A stretch of DNA of 56,053 bases. It comes from JBOHER01 sp050701115 (lineage in GTDB: Bacteria; Actinomycetota; Actinomycetes; Mycobacteriales; Pseudonocardiaceae). Numbering within the stretch: position 1 is the stretch's first letter; every line of letters starts with the position of its first letter. The notes under the pieces are model-generated. The model did no database searches. It saw only the letters and a list, made by a program, of their open reading frames with translations, and had not been told where the DNA came from. The translations under genes and the position numbers were made by a program. The stretch is from contig JBOHER010000279.1 in assembly GCA_050701115.1 (NCBI GenBank), positions 1 to 56,053 of the forward strand, in the 5' to 3' direction. Shown in pieces: positions 17,341-25,526 of the stretch.

Positions 17341-17414
17341 GTGCACTGAATGGGCCGTTCAGTGCGCTCGATGCACTGAAGGCGTCACTGGACGCACCGA
17401 AGGCGTCTTTCAGC
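17341..17414. repeat. Second palindromic repeat cluster of the CTGAAGGCG family
   Basis: CACTGAATGGGCCGTTCAGTG is itself a hairpin (ACTGAA, six-base loop, TTCAGT), followed by CACTGAAGGCGTCACTGGACG and CGAAGGCGTCTTTCAG. It lies between convergent genes and is related to 16111-16193. Confidence 0.7.
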
Positions 17415-17421
17415 AGATGCC

Positions 17422-18990
17422 CTACAGCAGCGGCGGGACGATCGCGTCGATCAGGTGCGGCCCCGGCTCGGTGATGGCGCGCTCGAACTGCTCGGCGAGC
17501 TCTTCGGCTGTGGAGGCGCGGGATGCGGACACGCCCATGCCTTCGGCCATCTTGGCGAAGTCCATGTTCGGCGCGGAGAGGTCGAGCAGCGCCTTGGCCG
17601 CTGGACCGTTCAGGTCCGCGCCGGTTCGCTGCATTTCCAACCGCAAGATCGCGTAGGCGCTGTTGTTCAGGATGACCGTTGTGACGTTCAGGTTTTCCCT
17701 GCCCTGCGTCCACAGCGAGGAAATGGTGTACATCGCGCTGCCGTCCGACTCCAGGTTGATCACCGGTCGATCCGGAGCCGCCAACGCCGCACCGGTAGCC
17801 ACCGGCATGCCCTGTCCGATCGCGCCGCCGGTCAGCGTCAGCACGTCGTGCCGGGGGGCGCCCGCGGTCGCCATCGGCAGCAGCAAGCCGGAGGTGTTCG
17901 CCTCATCGGAAATGATGGCGCGCTCGGGCAGCAGCGCGCCGATGACATCCACCCAGTTCTGCGGGGTCAGCGGGCCGCTGGGCAGCGCGGGCCGGGACGC
18001 TTCGGCGAGTACCGGTTCGGTGTCGCGCGCGACCTGGTCGGCCACCGCTTCCAGCGCGGCCACGACGTCCTGGGCGCGGTCGGCGAGCGTGTGCACCTGC
18101 GCGCCTTCGGGAACCAGGTCGCTCGGCTTGCCCGGGTAGGCGAAGAACGACACGGGGGAGCGGGTACCTGCCACGATGAGGTGCTTGATGCCGTCCAGTT
18201 GGTAGGCGGCCTGCTCGGCGAGGTAGCCCAGTCGCTCGATGGTCGGCAGTCCCGCACCGCGTTCGAGCCGGGCGGGAAAGGTCTCGACGAACGCCTTGGC
18301 GCCGGTTGCCGCCGCGATTCGGCTGGTGGCACGCAATCCGGCCGCCCGGCATGCCTTGCCGCCGATCAGCAGCGCAGCCGGTTCGCCGCTGCGGAGGATG
18401 TCCGCGATCGCGGTGATGGTGGTGTCCGCGGGCGCTTTCGGGGTGCGGGCGGGAACCGGGTCGACGACCTTCCCGCCATCGCCCCAGGAAATGTCCGCGG
18501 GCAGGATCAGGGTGGCGACCTGGCCAGGGGGATCCATCGACGCTGCCACCGCGGCCGCCGCGTCGGCGCCGACGTCGGAGGGGTGGTCGCTGCGGCGCAC
18601 CCAGCCGTTGAGGGACTCGGCGAGCGGCTCGATATCGGACTCCAGCGGAGCGTCGTACCGCTTGTGATAGGTCGCGTGGTCACCGACGACGTTCACGATC
18701 GGCGTGTAGGCCCTGCGCGCGTTGTGCAGGCCGGCCAGGCCGTTGCCGAGTCCCGGCCCGAGGTGCAGCAGCGTCGCAGCCGGCTTCTCCGCGATCCGCG
18801 CATAGCCGTCCGCCGCGCCCGTGACCACGCCCTCGAAGAGTCCGAGCACGCCGCGCATCTCGGGCACCGCATCGAGCGCGGCCACGAAGTGCATCTCCGA
18901 GGTGCCCGGATTGCCGAAGCACACATCGACGCCAGCGCCGACGAGCGTGCGGATGAGGGACTGTGCTCCATTTATCGGGGCACCGTTCAT
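17422..18990 (-). CDS. ThDP-dependent enzyme, acetolactate synthase large-subunit-like (IlvX type)
   Basis: 522 residues. PYR domain with VDVCFGNPGTSEMHFVAALD and Glu53 in LFEGVVTGAADGYARI, the residue that activates thiamine diphosphate. The PP domain has ESDGSAMYTISSLWTQG, then NVTTVILNN, the GDG-to-NN cofactor motif with Ser in place of the first Gly. The opening resembles mycobacterial IlvX, an annotated acetohydroxyacid synthase homologue of uncertain reaction; benzoylformate decarboxylase is a related fold. It is the last gene of a GntR-island operon, 31 bases after an FAD-linked 2-hydroxyacid dehydrogenase, so decarboxylation of the 2-oxoacid made by that enzyme is plausible. The start is ATG 18990; the longer open frame upstream is antisense shadow. 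Confidence 0.85.
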   Translation of the reverse strand: MNGAPINGAQSLIRTLVGAGVDVCFGNPGTSEMHFVAALDAVPEMRGVLGLFEGVVTGAADGYARIAEKPAATLLHLGPGLGNGLAGLHNARRAYTPIVNVVGDHATYHKRYDAPLESDIEPLAESLNGWVRRSDHPSDVGADAAAAVAASMDPPGQVATLILPADISWGDGGKVVDPVPARTPKAPADTTITAIADILRSGEPAALLIGGKACRAAGLRATSRIAAATGAKAFVETFPARLERGAGLPTIERLGYLAEQAAYQLDGIKHLIVAGTRSPVSFFAYPGKPSDLVPEGAQVHTLADRAQDVVAALEAVADQVARDTEPVLAEASRPALPSGPLTPQNWVDVIGALLPERAIISDEANTSGLLLPMATAGAPRHDVLTLTGGAIGQGMPVATGAALAAPDRPVINLESDGSAMYTISSLWTQGRENLNVTTVILNNSAYAILRLEMQRTGADLNGPAAKALLDLSAPNMDFAKMAEGMGVSASRASTAEELAEQFERAITEPGPHLIDAIVPPLL

Positions 18991-19021
18991 GAAGGGCCTC
19001 TTTCTGCGCCAGGGAAGGGAT

Positions 19022-20413
19022 TCAGTCGAAGAGGATGCCGGGGTTGAGCACACCCGCTGGGTCGAAGGCCTGCTTGATCCTCCGCATGAGCTCGATCTTG
19101 GTGGGGTCTTCCAGTTCGAGGAAGTGTGCCTTCTTCTCCCGGCCGATGCCGTGTTCGCCGGAGATCGCGCCACCGAGGGCCATGCCTGCCGCGAAGATCC
19201 CGTGCAGCAGTTCGTGCCGTTTGGCCTCGTCGGCCTGGAACACGCCGAGGTGCACATTCCCGTCGCCCGCATGGCCGCAGCCGACCACGCCCGAGCCGGT
19301 CTCGGCGGCCAGTTCACGCGCCGTCGTCAGAAACTCGTGCATGGCGGCGCGGGGCACCACGACGTCGATCACGTCGTTCGCGCCCGCGGCCTTGGCCGTC
19401 CAGAATGCGTGCTCGCGGGCCTGGATCAGCTTGCGTGCCGAGGCTCCTTCGAGGACGTAGCAGTCGACCGCGCCGAGCGTGGTGAGCAGTTCGGACAGCG
19501 TCTGCACATCCGATTCCAGGCGCTGGGCATCGCGGTTCTCCAGTGCGACGACCAGATAGGCGGCCGATGCGTCGCGTACCGAGTCGGGGATGCCCAGCTG
19601 CAGTTCGGCGATATAGGTGATAGCGGCCATGGTCAGGTTGTCGATGTACTCCAGGATGTGCGGCGCGAGCCCGCTGCCGACGATCTTGGGTACCGCGCCG
19701 ACGACCTCGTCGAACTGGTTGAACGGGGCCAGGACGGTCGCGCCGTGGCTCAGGCGTGGATGCAGCTTGACGGTCACCTCGGTGGCCAGCGCGAGGGTGC
19801 CTTCCGAGCCGATGATCAGCTGAGTCAGGTCGTATCCGGTGGACGTCTTGGACGTCTTCCCGCCGGTGCGGATCAGTTCTCCGGTGGCCAGCGCGGCCTG
19901 CAGGCCCAGCACGTTGTGCCGGGTGACGCCGTACTTCACCGCGCGCATCCCACCGGCGTTGGTGCCGACATTGCCGCCCACGCTGGCCGAGAGTTCACCT
20001 GGATAGACGGTGTAGGCAAGTCCGGCAGCTGCGGTGCGTTCGTCCAATTCGGACAGAGTAACGCCGGGTTGCACCACGGCGACGTGATTGTCGGTGTCGA
20101 CCTCGAGGATGGCGTTCATCCGCTCGAAGGAAATCAGCAGCCCGTTCTCCTGCGGCCGTGCCGCTGCGCACAGGCCGCTGCCGGAACCGCGCGCGGTGAC
20201 CGGAATCGCATGTTCGGACGCGGTGGCGAGCAGTGCCGCCACCTCCTCGGCGGTGCCCGGCTTGGCGAGGTACGCGGGTCGTTGCGGGGCGCCGGTGAGC
20301 GCTTCGTCGTGGCCGTAGTCCTCGCTGATCGCGTCCCCGGCCACCAGGTGGGACGCGCCGATGATCTCGGCCAACCGCGCTGCCACGTCGATCTTGGTCA
20401 CACTGGAGGACAT
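19022..20413 (-). CDS. FAD-linked 2-hydroxyacid dehydrogenase (GlcD/D-lactate dehydrogenase family)
   Basis: 463 residues. N-terminal FAD-binding PCMH domain with PVTARGSGSGLCAAA, then PGVTLSELDE and the GGNVGTNAGGMRAVKYGVTR loop that holds the FAD phosphate. The C-terminal domain ends with GCGHAGDGNVHLGVF and SGEHGIGREK, the His-rich active-site motifs of glycolate, D-lactate and D-2-hydroxyglutarate oxidoreductases. It oxidises a 2-hydroxyacid to a 2-oxoacid, passing electrons to a quinone or ETF-like carrier. ATG 20413 has GAGGTGG five bases upstream. It lies between DUF3830 and the ThDP enzyme in one operon. Confidence 0.9.
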   Translation of the reverse strand: MSSSVTKIDVAARLAEIIGASHLVAGDAISEDYGHDEALTGAPQRPAYLAKPGTAEEVAALLATASEHAIPVTARGSGSGLCAAARPQENGLLISFERMNAILEVDTDNHVAVVQPGVTLSELDERTAAAGLAYTVYPGELSASVGGNVGTNAGGMRAVKYGVTRHNVLGLQAALATGELIRTGGKTSKTSTGYDLTQLIIGSEGTLALATEVTVKLHPRLSHGATVLAPFNQFDEVVGAVPKIVGSGLAPHILEYIDNLTMAAITYIAELQLGIPDSVRDASAAYLVVALENRDAQRLESDVQTLSELLTTLGAVDCYVLEGASARKLIQAREHAFWTAKAAGANDVIDVVVPRAAMHEFLTTARELAAETGSGVVGCGHAGDGNVHLGVFQADEAKRHELLHGIFAAGMALGGAISGEHGIGREKKAHFLELEDPTKIELMRRIKQAFDPAGVLNPGILFD

Positions 20414-20495
20414 CTGGGCCACCTCACTGTGTCTCGATGCGCCGGTCTCCTCGCACACTAGTCGGCAAGGTCAACGGGCGGAAGATGAGGGTGAT

Positions 20496-21014
20496 TCACC
20501 TTCGGTTCGTCGACTGCTCCGCCCGGCGGAAGCTCAACGTTTCGCCCTCGACTCCGCGCAGCCAAAGGTCCTGGGCGGCGGCGGCCATGGCATCGAGGCC
20601 GTCGGTGATCGTGGCGAAGACGTTGCCGGGAACCCAGCCCGCATCGCCGTTGATCAGGAGGTTGTTGCGGCCGTAGAAGATGGCGAGATCGGTCGCGCCC
20701 GAGCCGCCGTGCGCCTCGCTGCCCTCGTCGTACCCGTAGGCGGGATTGCCGATCTCCCAGGGCTCGAAGGCGAAATACACGACGTCGCCGGGGATCGGCG
20801 TGACGGTCGGATTCTCCCGGCCGGGTTGCGGATCCGCGAACGGCTGGACCAGGGTGTACACCTCGTTGCGCGCGTACTTGGCGTGGTAGGCCTGATCGCC
20901 TTGGGGCAGCGCATTCCACACCGCGTCACAGGTGCGCGGCGCCTGATCGTCGAGGAGCAGCGCCCGACACGAAACGCCGCGCTTATCCAGCGAAATGGTG
21001 ATGTACCGAGCCAC
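20496..21014 (-). CDS. DUF3830 family protein
   Basis: 172 residues. The opening MARYITISLDKRGVSCRALL followed by DDQAPRTCDAVWNALP is the signature of DUF3830, a cyclophilin-like barrel family found next to amidases, amidohydrolases and aminotransferases in catabolic clusters. PGDVVYFAFEPWEIGNPAYG is the conserved central loop. There are no obvious catalytic residues known for the family. It begins 18 bases after the aminotransferase stop, so it is in the same transcript and probably serves the same pathway. Confidence 0.8.
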   Translation of the reverse strand: MARYITISLDKRGVSCRALLLDDQAPRTCDAVWNALPQGDQAYHAKYARNEVYTLVQPFADPQPGRENPTVTPIPGDVVYFAFEPWEIGNPAYGYDEGSEAHGGSGATDLAIFYGRNNLLINGDAGWVPGNVFATITDGLDAMAAAAQDLWLRGVEGETLSFRRAEQSTNRR

Positions 21015-21032
21015 GAAATCCTCCCGTTGGGC

Positions 21033-22292
21033 TCACGAGGCGGTGGTGACCTGATCGACTACTTCTGCCCAGATGTCCAGCGCGTCGTCGATCTGCGCGG
21101 AGTTCACTACGAGAGCGGGGATCATCCGGACCACGTTCATCCAGGCGCCGCAGGTGAGCAACAGCAACCCCCGCTCGCCCGCCGCCTGCTGGGCGGCCTG
21201 CGCGGTCGCGGTGTCCGGCTCGCCATCCGGCGTCACGAACTCCGAGCCCACCATCAGGCCGAGCCCGCGGACATCGCCGATCTCGGGATGCTTGGCGGCG
21301 ACCGACCGTGTGCCTTCGATCAGCCGTTGCCCCTGGACCTGCGCGTTCTCCACCAGGTTCTCGTCCTGGATGACGTCCAGCGTCGCCAGTGCTGCCGCGC
21401 ACGCCACCGCGTTACCGCCGTAGGTGCCGCCCTGTGAGCCCGGCCAGGCCTTGGCCATCAACTCGGTTGACGCGGCGATCGCAGACAGGGGGAAACCGCT
21501 GGCAAGGCCCTTCGCGGTGATCACCACGTCGGGGGAGACGTCGAAATGCTGGTGGCCCCAGAACCTGCCGGTCCTGCCGAATCCGGTTTGCACCTCGTCG
21601 AGCACCAGCAGGATCCCGTGTTCGTCCGCACGAGCTCGCAGTCCGGCGAGGAACTCGGTGTTGGCAGGCACGTACCCGCCCTCGCCGAGTACCGGCTCGA
21701 CGAAGAACGCCGCCGTGTCGTTGGCCGAAGAGATGGTCGCGAACAGGTAGTCGAGTTCGCGCAGGGCGAACCGGGTGGCGGTCTGCTCATCCCAGCCGTA
21801 CCGGTAGGCGAAGGGGAAGGGCGCCACGTGCACCCCGCCCATCAGGGGTGCGTAGCCGGAACGGAACCGGGTACCCGAGGTCGTCAGTGTGGCAGCACCG
21901 ACGGTCCGGCCGTGGAAGGAGCCGTGGAACACGATGATGTTCGGGCGGCCGGTCGCGTGCCGGGCCAGTCGCAGGGCGGCCTCCACCGCTTCGCTGCCCG
22001 AGTTGACGAAGAACAGCGAGTCCAGCCCTTGCGGGAGCACCTCGCCGAGCCGTTCGGACAGCGCCAGCAGCGGCTGGTGCATCACGGTGGTGTACTGGCC
22101 GTGAATGAGCTTGGCGACCTGGTCCTGGGCGGCCTGCACCACGCGCGGGTGGCAGTGGCCGGTGCTGGTCACTCCGATGCCCGCGGTGAAGTCGAGGTGG
22201 CGCCTGCCGTCGACGTCGTACAGGTACACGCCTTCGCCGTGGTCGACGACCACCGGTGTCGCTTGCTTGAGCAGAGGAGAGAGCTGTGACAT
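21033..22292 (-). CDS. Class III PLP-dependent aminotransferase
   Basis: 419 residues. PLP-phosphate loop SGSEAVEAALRLAR; HGSFHGRTVGAATLTTS; LVLDEVQTGFGRTG with the Asp that contacts the pyridine nitrogen; and ITAKGLASGFPLSAI with the Schiff-base Lys. Closest in pattern to 4-aminobutyrate/acetylornithine-type enzymes. AGGAG nine bases before ATG 22292 marks the start (the longer frame to 22415 is rejected). It is first in a four-gene operon (aminotransferase, DUF3830, FAD oxidoreductase, ThDP enzyme) preceded by a copy of the island's operator. The amino donor and acceptor are unknown. Confidence 0.92.
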   Translation of the reverse strand: MSQLSPLLKQATPVVVDHGEGVYLYDVDGRRHLDFTAGIGVTSTGHCHPRVVQAAQDQVAKLIHGQYTTVMHQPLLALSERLGEVLPQGLDSLFFVNSGSEAVEAALRLARHATGRPNIIVFHGSFHGRTVGAATLTTSGTRFRSGYAPLMGGVHVAPFPFAYRYGWDEQTATRFALRELDYLFATISSANDTAAFFVEPVLGEGGYVPANTEFLAGLRARADEHGILLVLDEVQTGFGRTGRFWGHQHFDVSPDVVITAKGLASGFPLSAIAASTELMAKAWPGSQGGTYGGNAVACAAALATLDVIQDENLVENAQVQGQRLIEGTRSVAAKHPEIGDVRGLGLMVGSEFVTPDGEPDTATAQAAQQAAGERGLLLLTCGAWMNVVRMIPALVVNSAQIDDALDIWAEVVDQVTTAS

Positions 22293-22368
22293 GGCGGCGG
22301 TGCTCCTTTGGGTCGGGGATCGCCCTGACGTCGTGGTGTTGTGGCAGGCACTGGACGGACGCTTGTCG

Positions 22369-22380
22369 ATTGTTGACAAT
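22369..22380. promoter_or_regulatory. GntR/FCD-type operator, copy 1
   Basis: ATTGTTGACAAT, an inverted repeat (ATTGT-TG-ACAAT) lying between the divergent aminotransferase and aldehyde dehydrogenase genes. It matches copies at 25483-25498 and 26346-26360 and fits the FadR-subfamily pattern GT-N2-AC. Confidence 0.72.
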
Positions 22381-22471
22381 ATCCATAGCATGGCCTGAAA
22401 CGGCCTTGCAATCAACCATCATTGAGTGACCAACCCCCACTGCGAGCGCAGCCAGCCCAGGAGCGGATCAC

Positions 22472-23941
22472 ATGAACGCGACACCTAGCGAAACCGGCGT
22501 TGTCGAATCGGTCGGCAAGGAGCTGTTCATCGGAGGCAAATGGCGCCCCGCCTCAGGAAGCAAGACGCTGCCGGTCCATGACCCCTCGACCGGGAAGGTG
22601 CTCTGCGAGGTCGCCGACGCCTCACCGGCAGACGGCATCGAGGCGCTGGACGCGGCGGTGGCCGCGCAGGCGGAATGGGCCCAGCACGCGCCCAGGGAAC
22701 GGGGGGAAATCCTGCGCAGGTCCTTCGAGATCATCATGGACCGGGTCGATGCGCTCGCGCTGCTGATGACCTTGGAGATGGGCAAGCCGCTCGCCGAGTC
22801 GCGTGGCGAGGTCGCCTACGCCGCCGAGTTCTTCCGCTGGTTCGCCGAAGAAGCGGTGCGGATCGACGGCGGATACGCGGTCGCACCGAACGGGAAGGGC
22901 AGGTTCCTGGTCACCCGGCAACCCGTCGGTCCAGCCATCCTGATCACCCCGTGGAACTTCCCGATGGCCATGGGCACCCGCAAGATCGGTCCGGCTATCG
23001 CGGCGGGCTGTACTTCGGTGATGAAGCCTGCCGCGCAGACGCCGTTGTCGATGCTGGCCCTTGTCGGGATCCTCGCCGAAGCCGGCCTGCCGGACGGCGT
23101 GGTCAACGTGATCACCACCAGCAACTCAGGACGCGTGATGGAGCCGATGATCCGCGACGGCAGGGCACGCAAGCTGTCCTTCACCGGATCCACCGAGGTG
23201 GGCCGCAAGCTCATCGAGCAGTGCGCGGACAAGGTGCTGCGCACGTCGATGGAGCTCGGCGGGAATGCCCCGTTCGTCGTCTTCGATGATGCCGACCTCG
23301 ACGCGGCGATCGACGGTGCCATGCTGGCCAAGCTGCGCAACATCGGCGAGGCGTGCACCGCGGCGAACCGGTTCTACGTGCAGCGGGGCATCGCCGATGA
23401 GTTCGCTCGCAGGCTGACCGAACGAATGCAGGCGCAGCCCATCGGGCGCGGCACCGAGGAGGGTGTGGTCATCGGTCCGCTGATCGATGAAGCGGCGATC
23501 GAGAAGGTCAGCAGCCTGGTCAAGGATGCGGCCAACCGGGGTGCGAAGGTGCTCACCGGCGGTTCTGGCGTGGACGGCCCCGGCAACTTCTACCGGCCGA
23601 CCGTGCTCGCCGACGTCCCGCAGGACGCCCGGATCGCGCACGAGGAGATCTTCGGGCCGGTGGCGCCGATCAACGTCTTCGACACCGAGGATGAAGCGGT
23701 TGCCAAGGCCAACGACACCGAGTTCGGGTTGGTCAGCTACCTCTACACCAGCGACCTGAACCGGGCGCTGCGCGTGTGCGAGCGGCTGGAGGCGGGCATG
23801 GTCGGGCTCAACCAGGGGATCGTGTCCAACCCGGCGGCGCCGTTCGGTGGCATCAAGCACTCCGGGCTCGGGCGGGAAGGCGGAACGGTCGGTATCGACG
23901 AGTTCCTCGAGACCAAGTACATCGCCATCGGGCTCACCTGA
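22472..23941 (+). CDS. NAD(P)-dependent aldehyde dehydrogenase (succinate-semialdehyde dehydrogenase type)
   Basis: 489 residues with the full ALDH fold: ILITPWNFPMAMGTRKIGPA, LSFTGSTEVGRKLI, the catalytic Glu in MELGGNAPFVVFDDAD, and the nucleophilic Cys in IGEACTAANRFYV. The C-terminal EEIFGPVAPI and PFGGIKHSGLGREGG are intact. GEACTAANR is common to GabD-type enzymes. It oxidises an aldehyde, presumably the product of the ThDP enzyme or of the divergent aminotransferase. AGGAG eight bases before ATG 22472. It shares operator copy 1 with the aminotransferase operon. Confidence 0.92.
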   Translation: MNATPSETGVVESVGKELFIGGKWRPASGSKTLPVHDPSTGKVLCEVADASPADGIEALDAAVAAQAEWAQHAPRERGEILRRSFEIIMDRVDALALLMTLEMGKPLAESRGEVAYAAEFFRWFAEEAVRIDGGYAVAPNGKGRFLVTRQPVGPAILITPWNFPMAMGTRKIGPAIAAGCTSVMKPAAQTPLSMLALVGILAEAGLPDGVVNVITTSNSGRVMEPMIRDGRARKLSFTGSTEVGRKLIEQCADKVLRTSMELGGNAPFVVFDDADLDAAIDGAMLAKLRNIGEACTAANRFYVQRGIADEFARRLTERMQAQPIGRGTEEGVVIGPLIDEAAIEKVSSLVKDAANRGAKVLTGGSGVDGPGNFYRPTVLADVPQDARIAHEEIFGPVAPINVFDTEDEAVAKANDTEFGLVSYLYTSDLNRALRVCERLEAGMVGLNQGIVSNPAAPFGGIKHSGLGREGGTVGIDEFLETKYIAIGLT

Positions 23942-23946
23942 CGCGT

Positions 23947-24007
23947 GCACGAGGCGCGGACACGGCTTCCCGAGGCGCGGACACGGCTGCACGAGGCGCG
24001 GACACGG
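23947..24007. repeat. Three-copy 21-bp tandem repeat
   Basis: Core GAGGCGCGGACACGG repeated three times with period 21, starting 6 bases after the aldehyde dehydrogenase stop and ending next to the stop of the convergent GntR gene. The same unit, with GAAGCGCGG, occurs three times at 44124-44184. Confidence 0.85.
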
Positions 24008-24721
24008 CTAACCGGGAAGGTCGACCCCGTCGGCGGGAACTTCCGGGGCCGCGCCGGAGTGCAGGCTGGTGCCGGGGGCCAGCCGGGCGACGGCGTCCTC
24101 CATGTGCGCTTCGAGCAGCGTGAGCACGCGCTGCTCGTCGCTTGACTTGATCGCGTCCAGGATGCGGGTGTGCTCGGTGACCCGGTCCTCGGCGAGTTCC
24201 GTCTGCTGCAGAGCCGCCAAGCACATCCTGGTCTCGATGAGCAGTGTTCGGGCCATCCGGACCAGCCTGCGGCTGCCGCACGACTCGACCAGGACCTCGT
24301 GGAAGCGCAGGTCGGCTTCGGACAGTGCACGCGAGTCGTCCCGCTCGGCGGCTTCGGACATGGCGGTGAGCACGGCGGCCAACGCGCGCACCGCGGCCGT
24401 CGAGTCGCCACGCATGATCCGGATCGCGGCGGCTCGCTCGATCGCGGCCCGGGCGGCATAGATGTCATAGACATCGCCCGGCTCCAACTCGATGACGAAC
24501 AGTCCGCGGTGCCGCTCGCTGCGCAGCAACCCCTCGGACACAAGGCGCTGCATGGCTTCCCGCAGCGGCCCTCGGGACACCTCGAAGCGTGCCGCCAGGT
24601 CGGCCTCGCCCAGCTGGGTTCCCGGCTGGAGTGCGCCGGTCATGATGGCGTCGCGCAGCTGCCGGGCGATGATTGCGGCCGTCGATTCCCTGCTGACCGG
24701 CTCGATGTCAGGCAGTGCCAT
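24008..24721 (-). CDS. GntR-family (FCD domain) regulator, probable regulator of the 17-29 kb island
   Basis: 237 residues. Winged HTH with PGTQLGEADLAARFEVSRGP, then LREAMQRLVSEGLLRSE, followed by an all-helical FCD ligand-binding domain. Its metal-binding pattern is visible (AD-LRFHEVLVES; TEHTRILDAI; EAHMEDAV, three His and an Asp). FCD regulators usually bind small carboxylates. ATG 24721 overlaps the end of the preceding gene by 14 bases, so translation is coupled. Three copies of an FCD-type operator precede the transcription units around it, making autogenous and cluster-wide control likely. Confidence 0.92.
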   Translation of the reverse strand: MALPDIEPVSRESTAAIIARQLRDAIMTGALQPGTQLGEADLAARFEVSRGPLREAMQRLVSEGLLRSERHRGLFVIELEPGDVYDIYAARAAIERAAAIRIMRGDSTAAVRALAAVLTAMSEAAERDDSRALSEADLRFHEVLVESCGSRRLVRMARTLLIETRMCLAALQQTELAEDRVTEHTRILDAIKSSDEQRVLTLLEAHMEDAVARLAPGTSLHSGAAPEVPADGVDLPG

Positions 24722-25451
24722 GAGTGGCCTCCGTGCCGGCCGGGGTCCGGAACAGGGCGCCGAGCTGCCCATTGCGCAGGCTCTGCCCGGCGATGCGCAG
24801 GCCCTCCCAGATGGTGACCTGGTTCGCGGTGAGCACGGGTTTGCCTAGCCGCTGCTCGAGCGTGTCGAGCACGGCGATGGTGTGCATGGCGGTGTCCGGT
24901 ATGAGCAGCGCCTGCGCGTCGGGGTGATCGTTGGCCAGCGCCAGATCGACGACATCGTCGTCGGTGAGCGCGCCGACTTCGGCCGCCGTGTCGATGCCCG
25001 CGCTGGACAGGGACGTCACCTCGATGCCTTCGGCGGCAAGGAAATCCACGAACAGACTCGCGACGGCGTCGGGGTAGCTCGCGGCGATCGCCACCCGGTG
25101 GACACCGAGCGCATGGCACGCCCGCGCGAAAGCGAAGGACGCGCTCGACGCGGGTCTCCCGCTCACCGTGGCGAGCTTGGACACCTGCTCGGCCGCGCCC
25201 TGGTGGCCGAACACGAAGCTCCCGCTCGTGCACGCCCAGACGACCGCGTCCGGCTCATATTCGGCAAGCAGCCGGGCGCCCTCGGTGAGCCGCTGCTCGC
25301 TGCCCAGGTCGAGCAGTTCGGCCACGGCGTGCAGATCGGTTCCGTAGATGTGGGCCACCGGTAGCCGCGCGGCGTCACCCAGGATGCGCTCTGCTCGTGG
25401 GTAGTCATCCTCGGCGGCATGGTCGGGGTAGATGAATCCGATCGTCGTCAT
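24708..25451 (-). CDS. Asp/Glu racemase-fold protein (maleate isomerase/arylmalonate decarboxylase family)
   Basis: 247 residues with the two-domain Asp/Glu racemase fold. The first-domain Cys74 is present in VWACTSGSFVFG. The second-domain catalytic Cys is replaced: the aligned segment ALLIPDTAMHTI has Asp186 where the paralogue 75 bases upstream has SCTNLPTF. Maleate isomerase uses both Cys and arylmalonate decarboxylase only the second, so this is the opposite arrangement. It is preceded by AGGAGG and ATG 25451, with operator copy 2 32 bases upstream, and is followed by GntR with overlap. Confidence 0.82.
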   Translation of the reverse strand: MTTIGFIYPDHAAEDDYPRAERILGDAARLPVAHIYGTDLHAVAELLDLGSEQRLTEGARLLAEYEPDAVVWACTSGSFVFGHQGAAEQVSKLATVSGRPASSASFAFARACHALGVHRVAIAASYPDAVASLFVDFLAAEGIEVTSLSSAGIDTAAEVGALTDDDVVDLALANDHPDAQALLIPDTAMHTIAVLDTLEQRLGKPVLTANQVTIWEGLRIAGQSLRNGQLGALFRTPAGTEATHGTA

Positions 25452-25482
25452 CGGCGCCTCCTGCCGCGCTGTCCATCTAGCA

Positions 25483-25498
25483 GGATTGTCAACAATCC
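25483..25498. promoter_or_regulatory. GntR/FCD-type operator, copy 2
   Basis: GGATTGT-CA-ACAATCC, seven-base arms, between the two racemase-fold genes. It implies an internal promoter for the 24708-25451 gene and gntR. Confidence 0.75.
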
Positions 25499-25526
25499 GA
25501 CTAGAGGGTACACGGCGCTCGGGCGA

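Noticed and set aside
17422..18990. Assignment of the ThDP enzyme as a true acetolactate synthase for branched-chain synthesis
   Set aside because: No small subunit or ilvC nearby, and the context is catabolic.
18991..19317. N-terminal extension of the ThDP-enzyme frame
   Set aside because: It is antisense-like text lying over the end of the FAD dehydrogenase gene; the natural MNGA start is at 18990.
18821..20461. Plus-strand open frame of 546 codons opposite the FAD dehydrogenase
   Set aside because: Antisense shadow; spans two genes on the minus strand.
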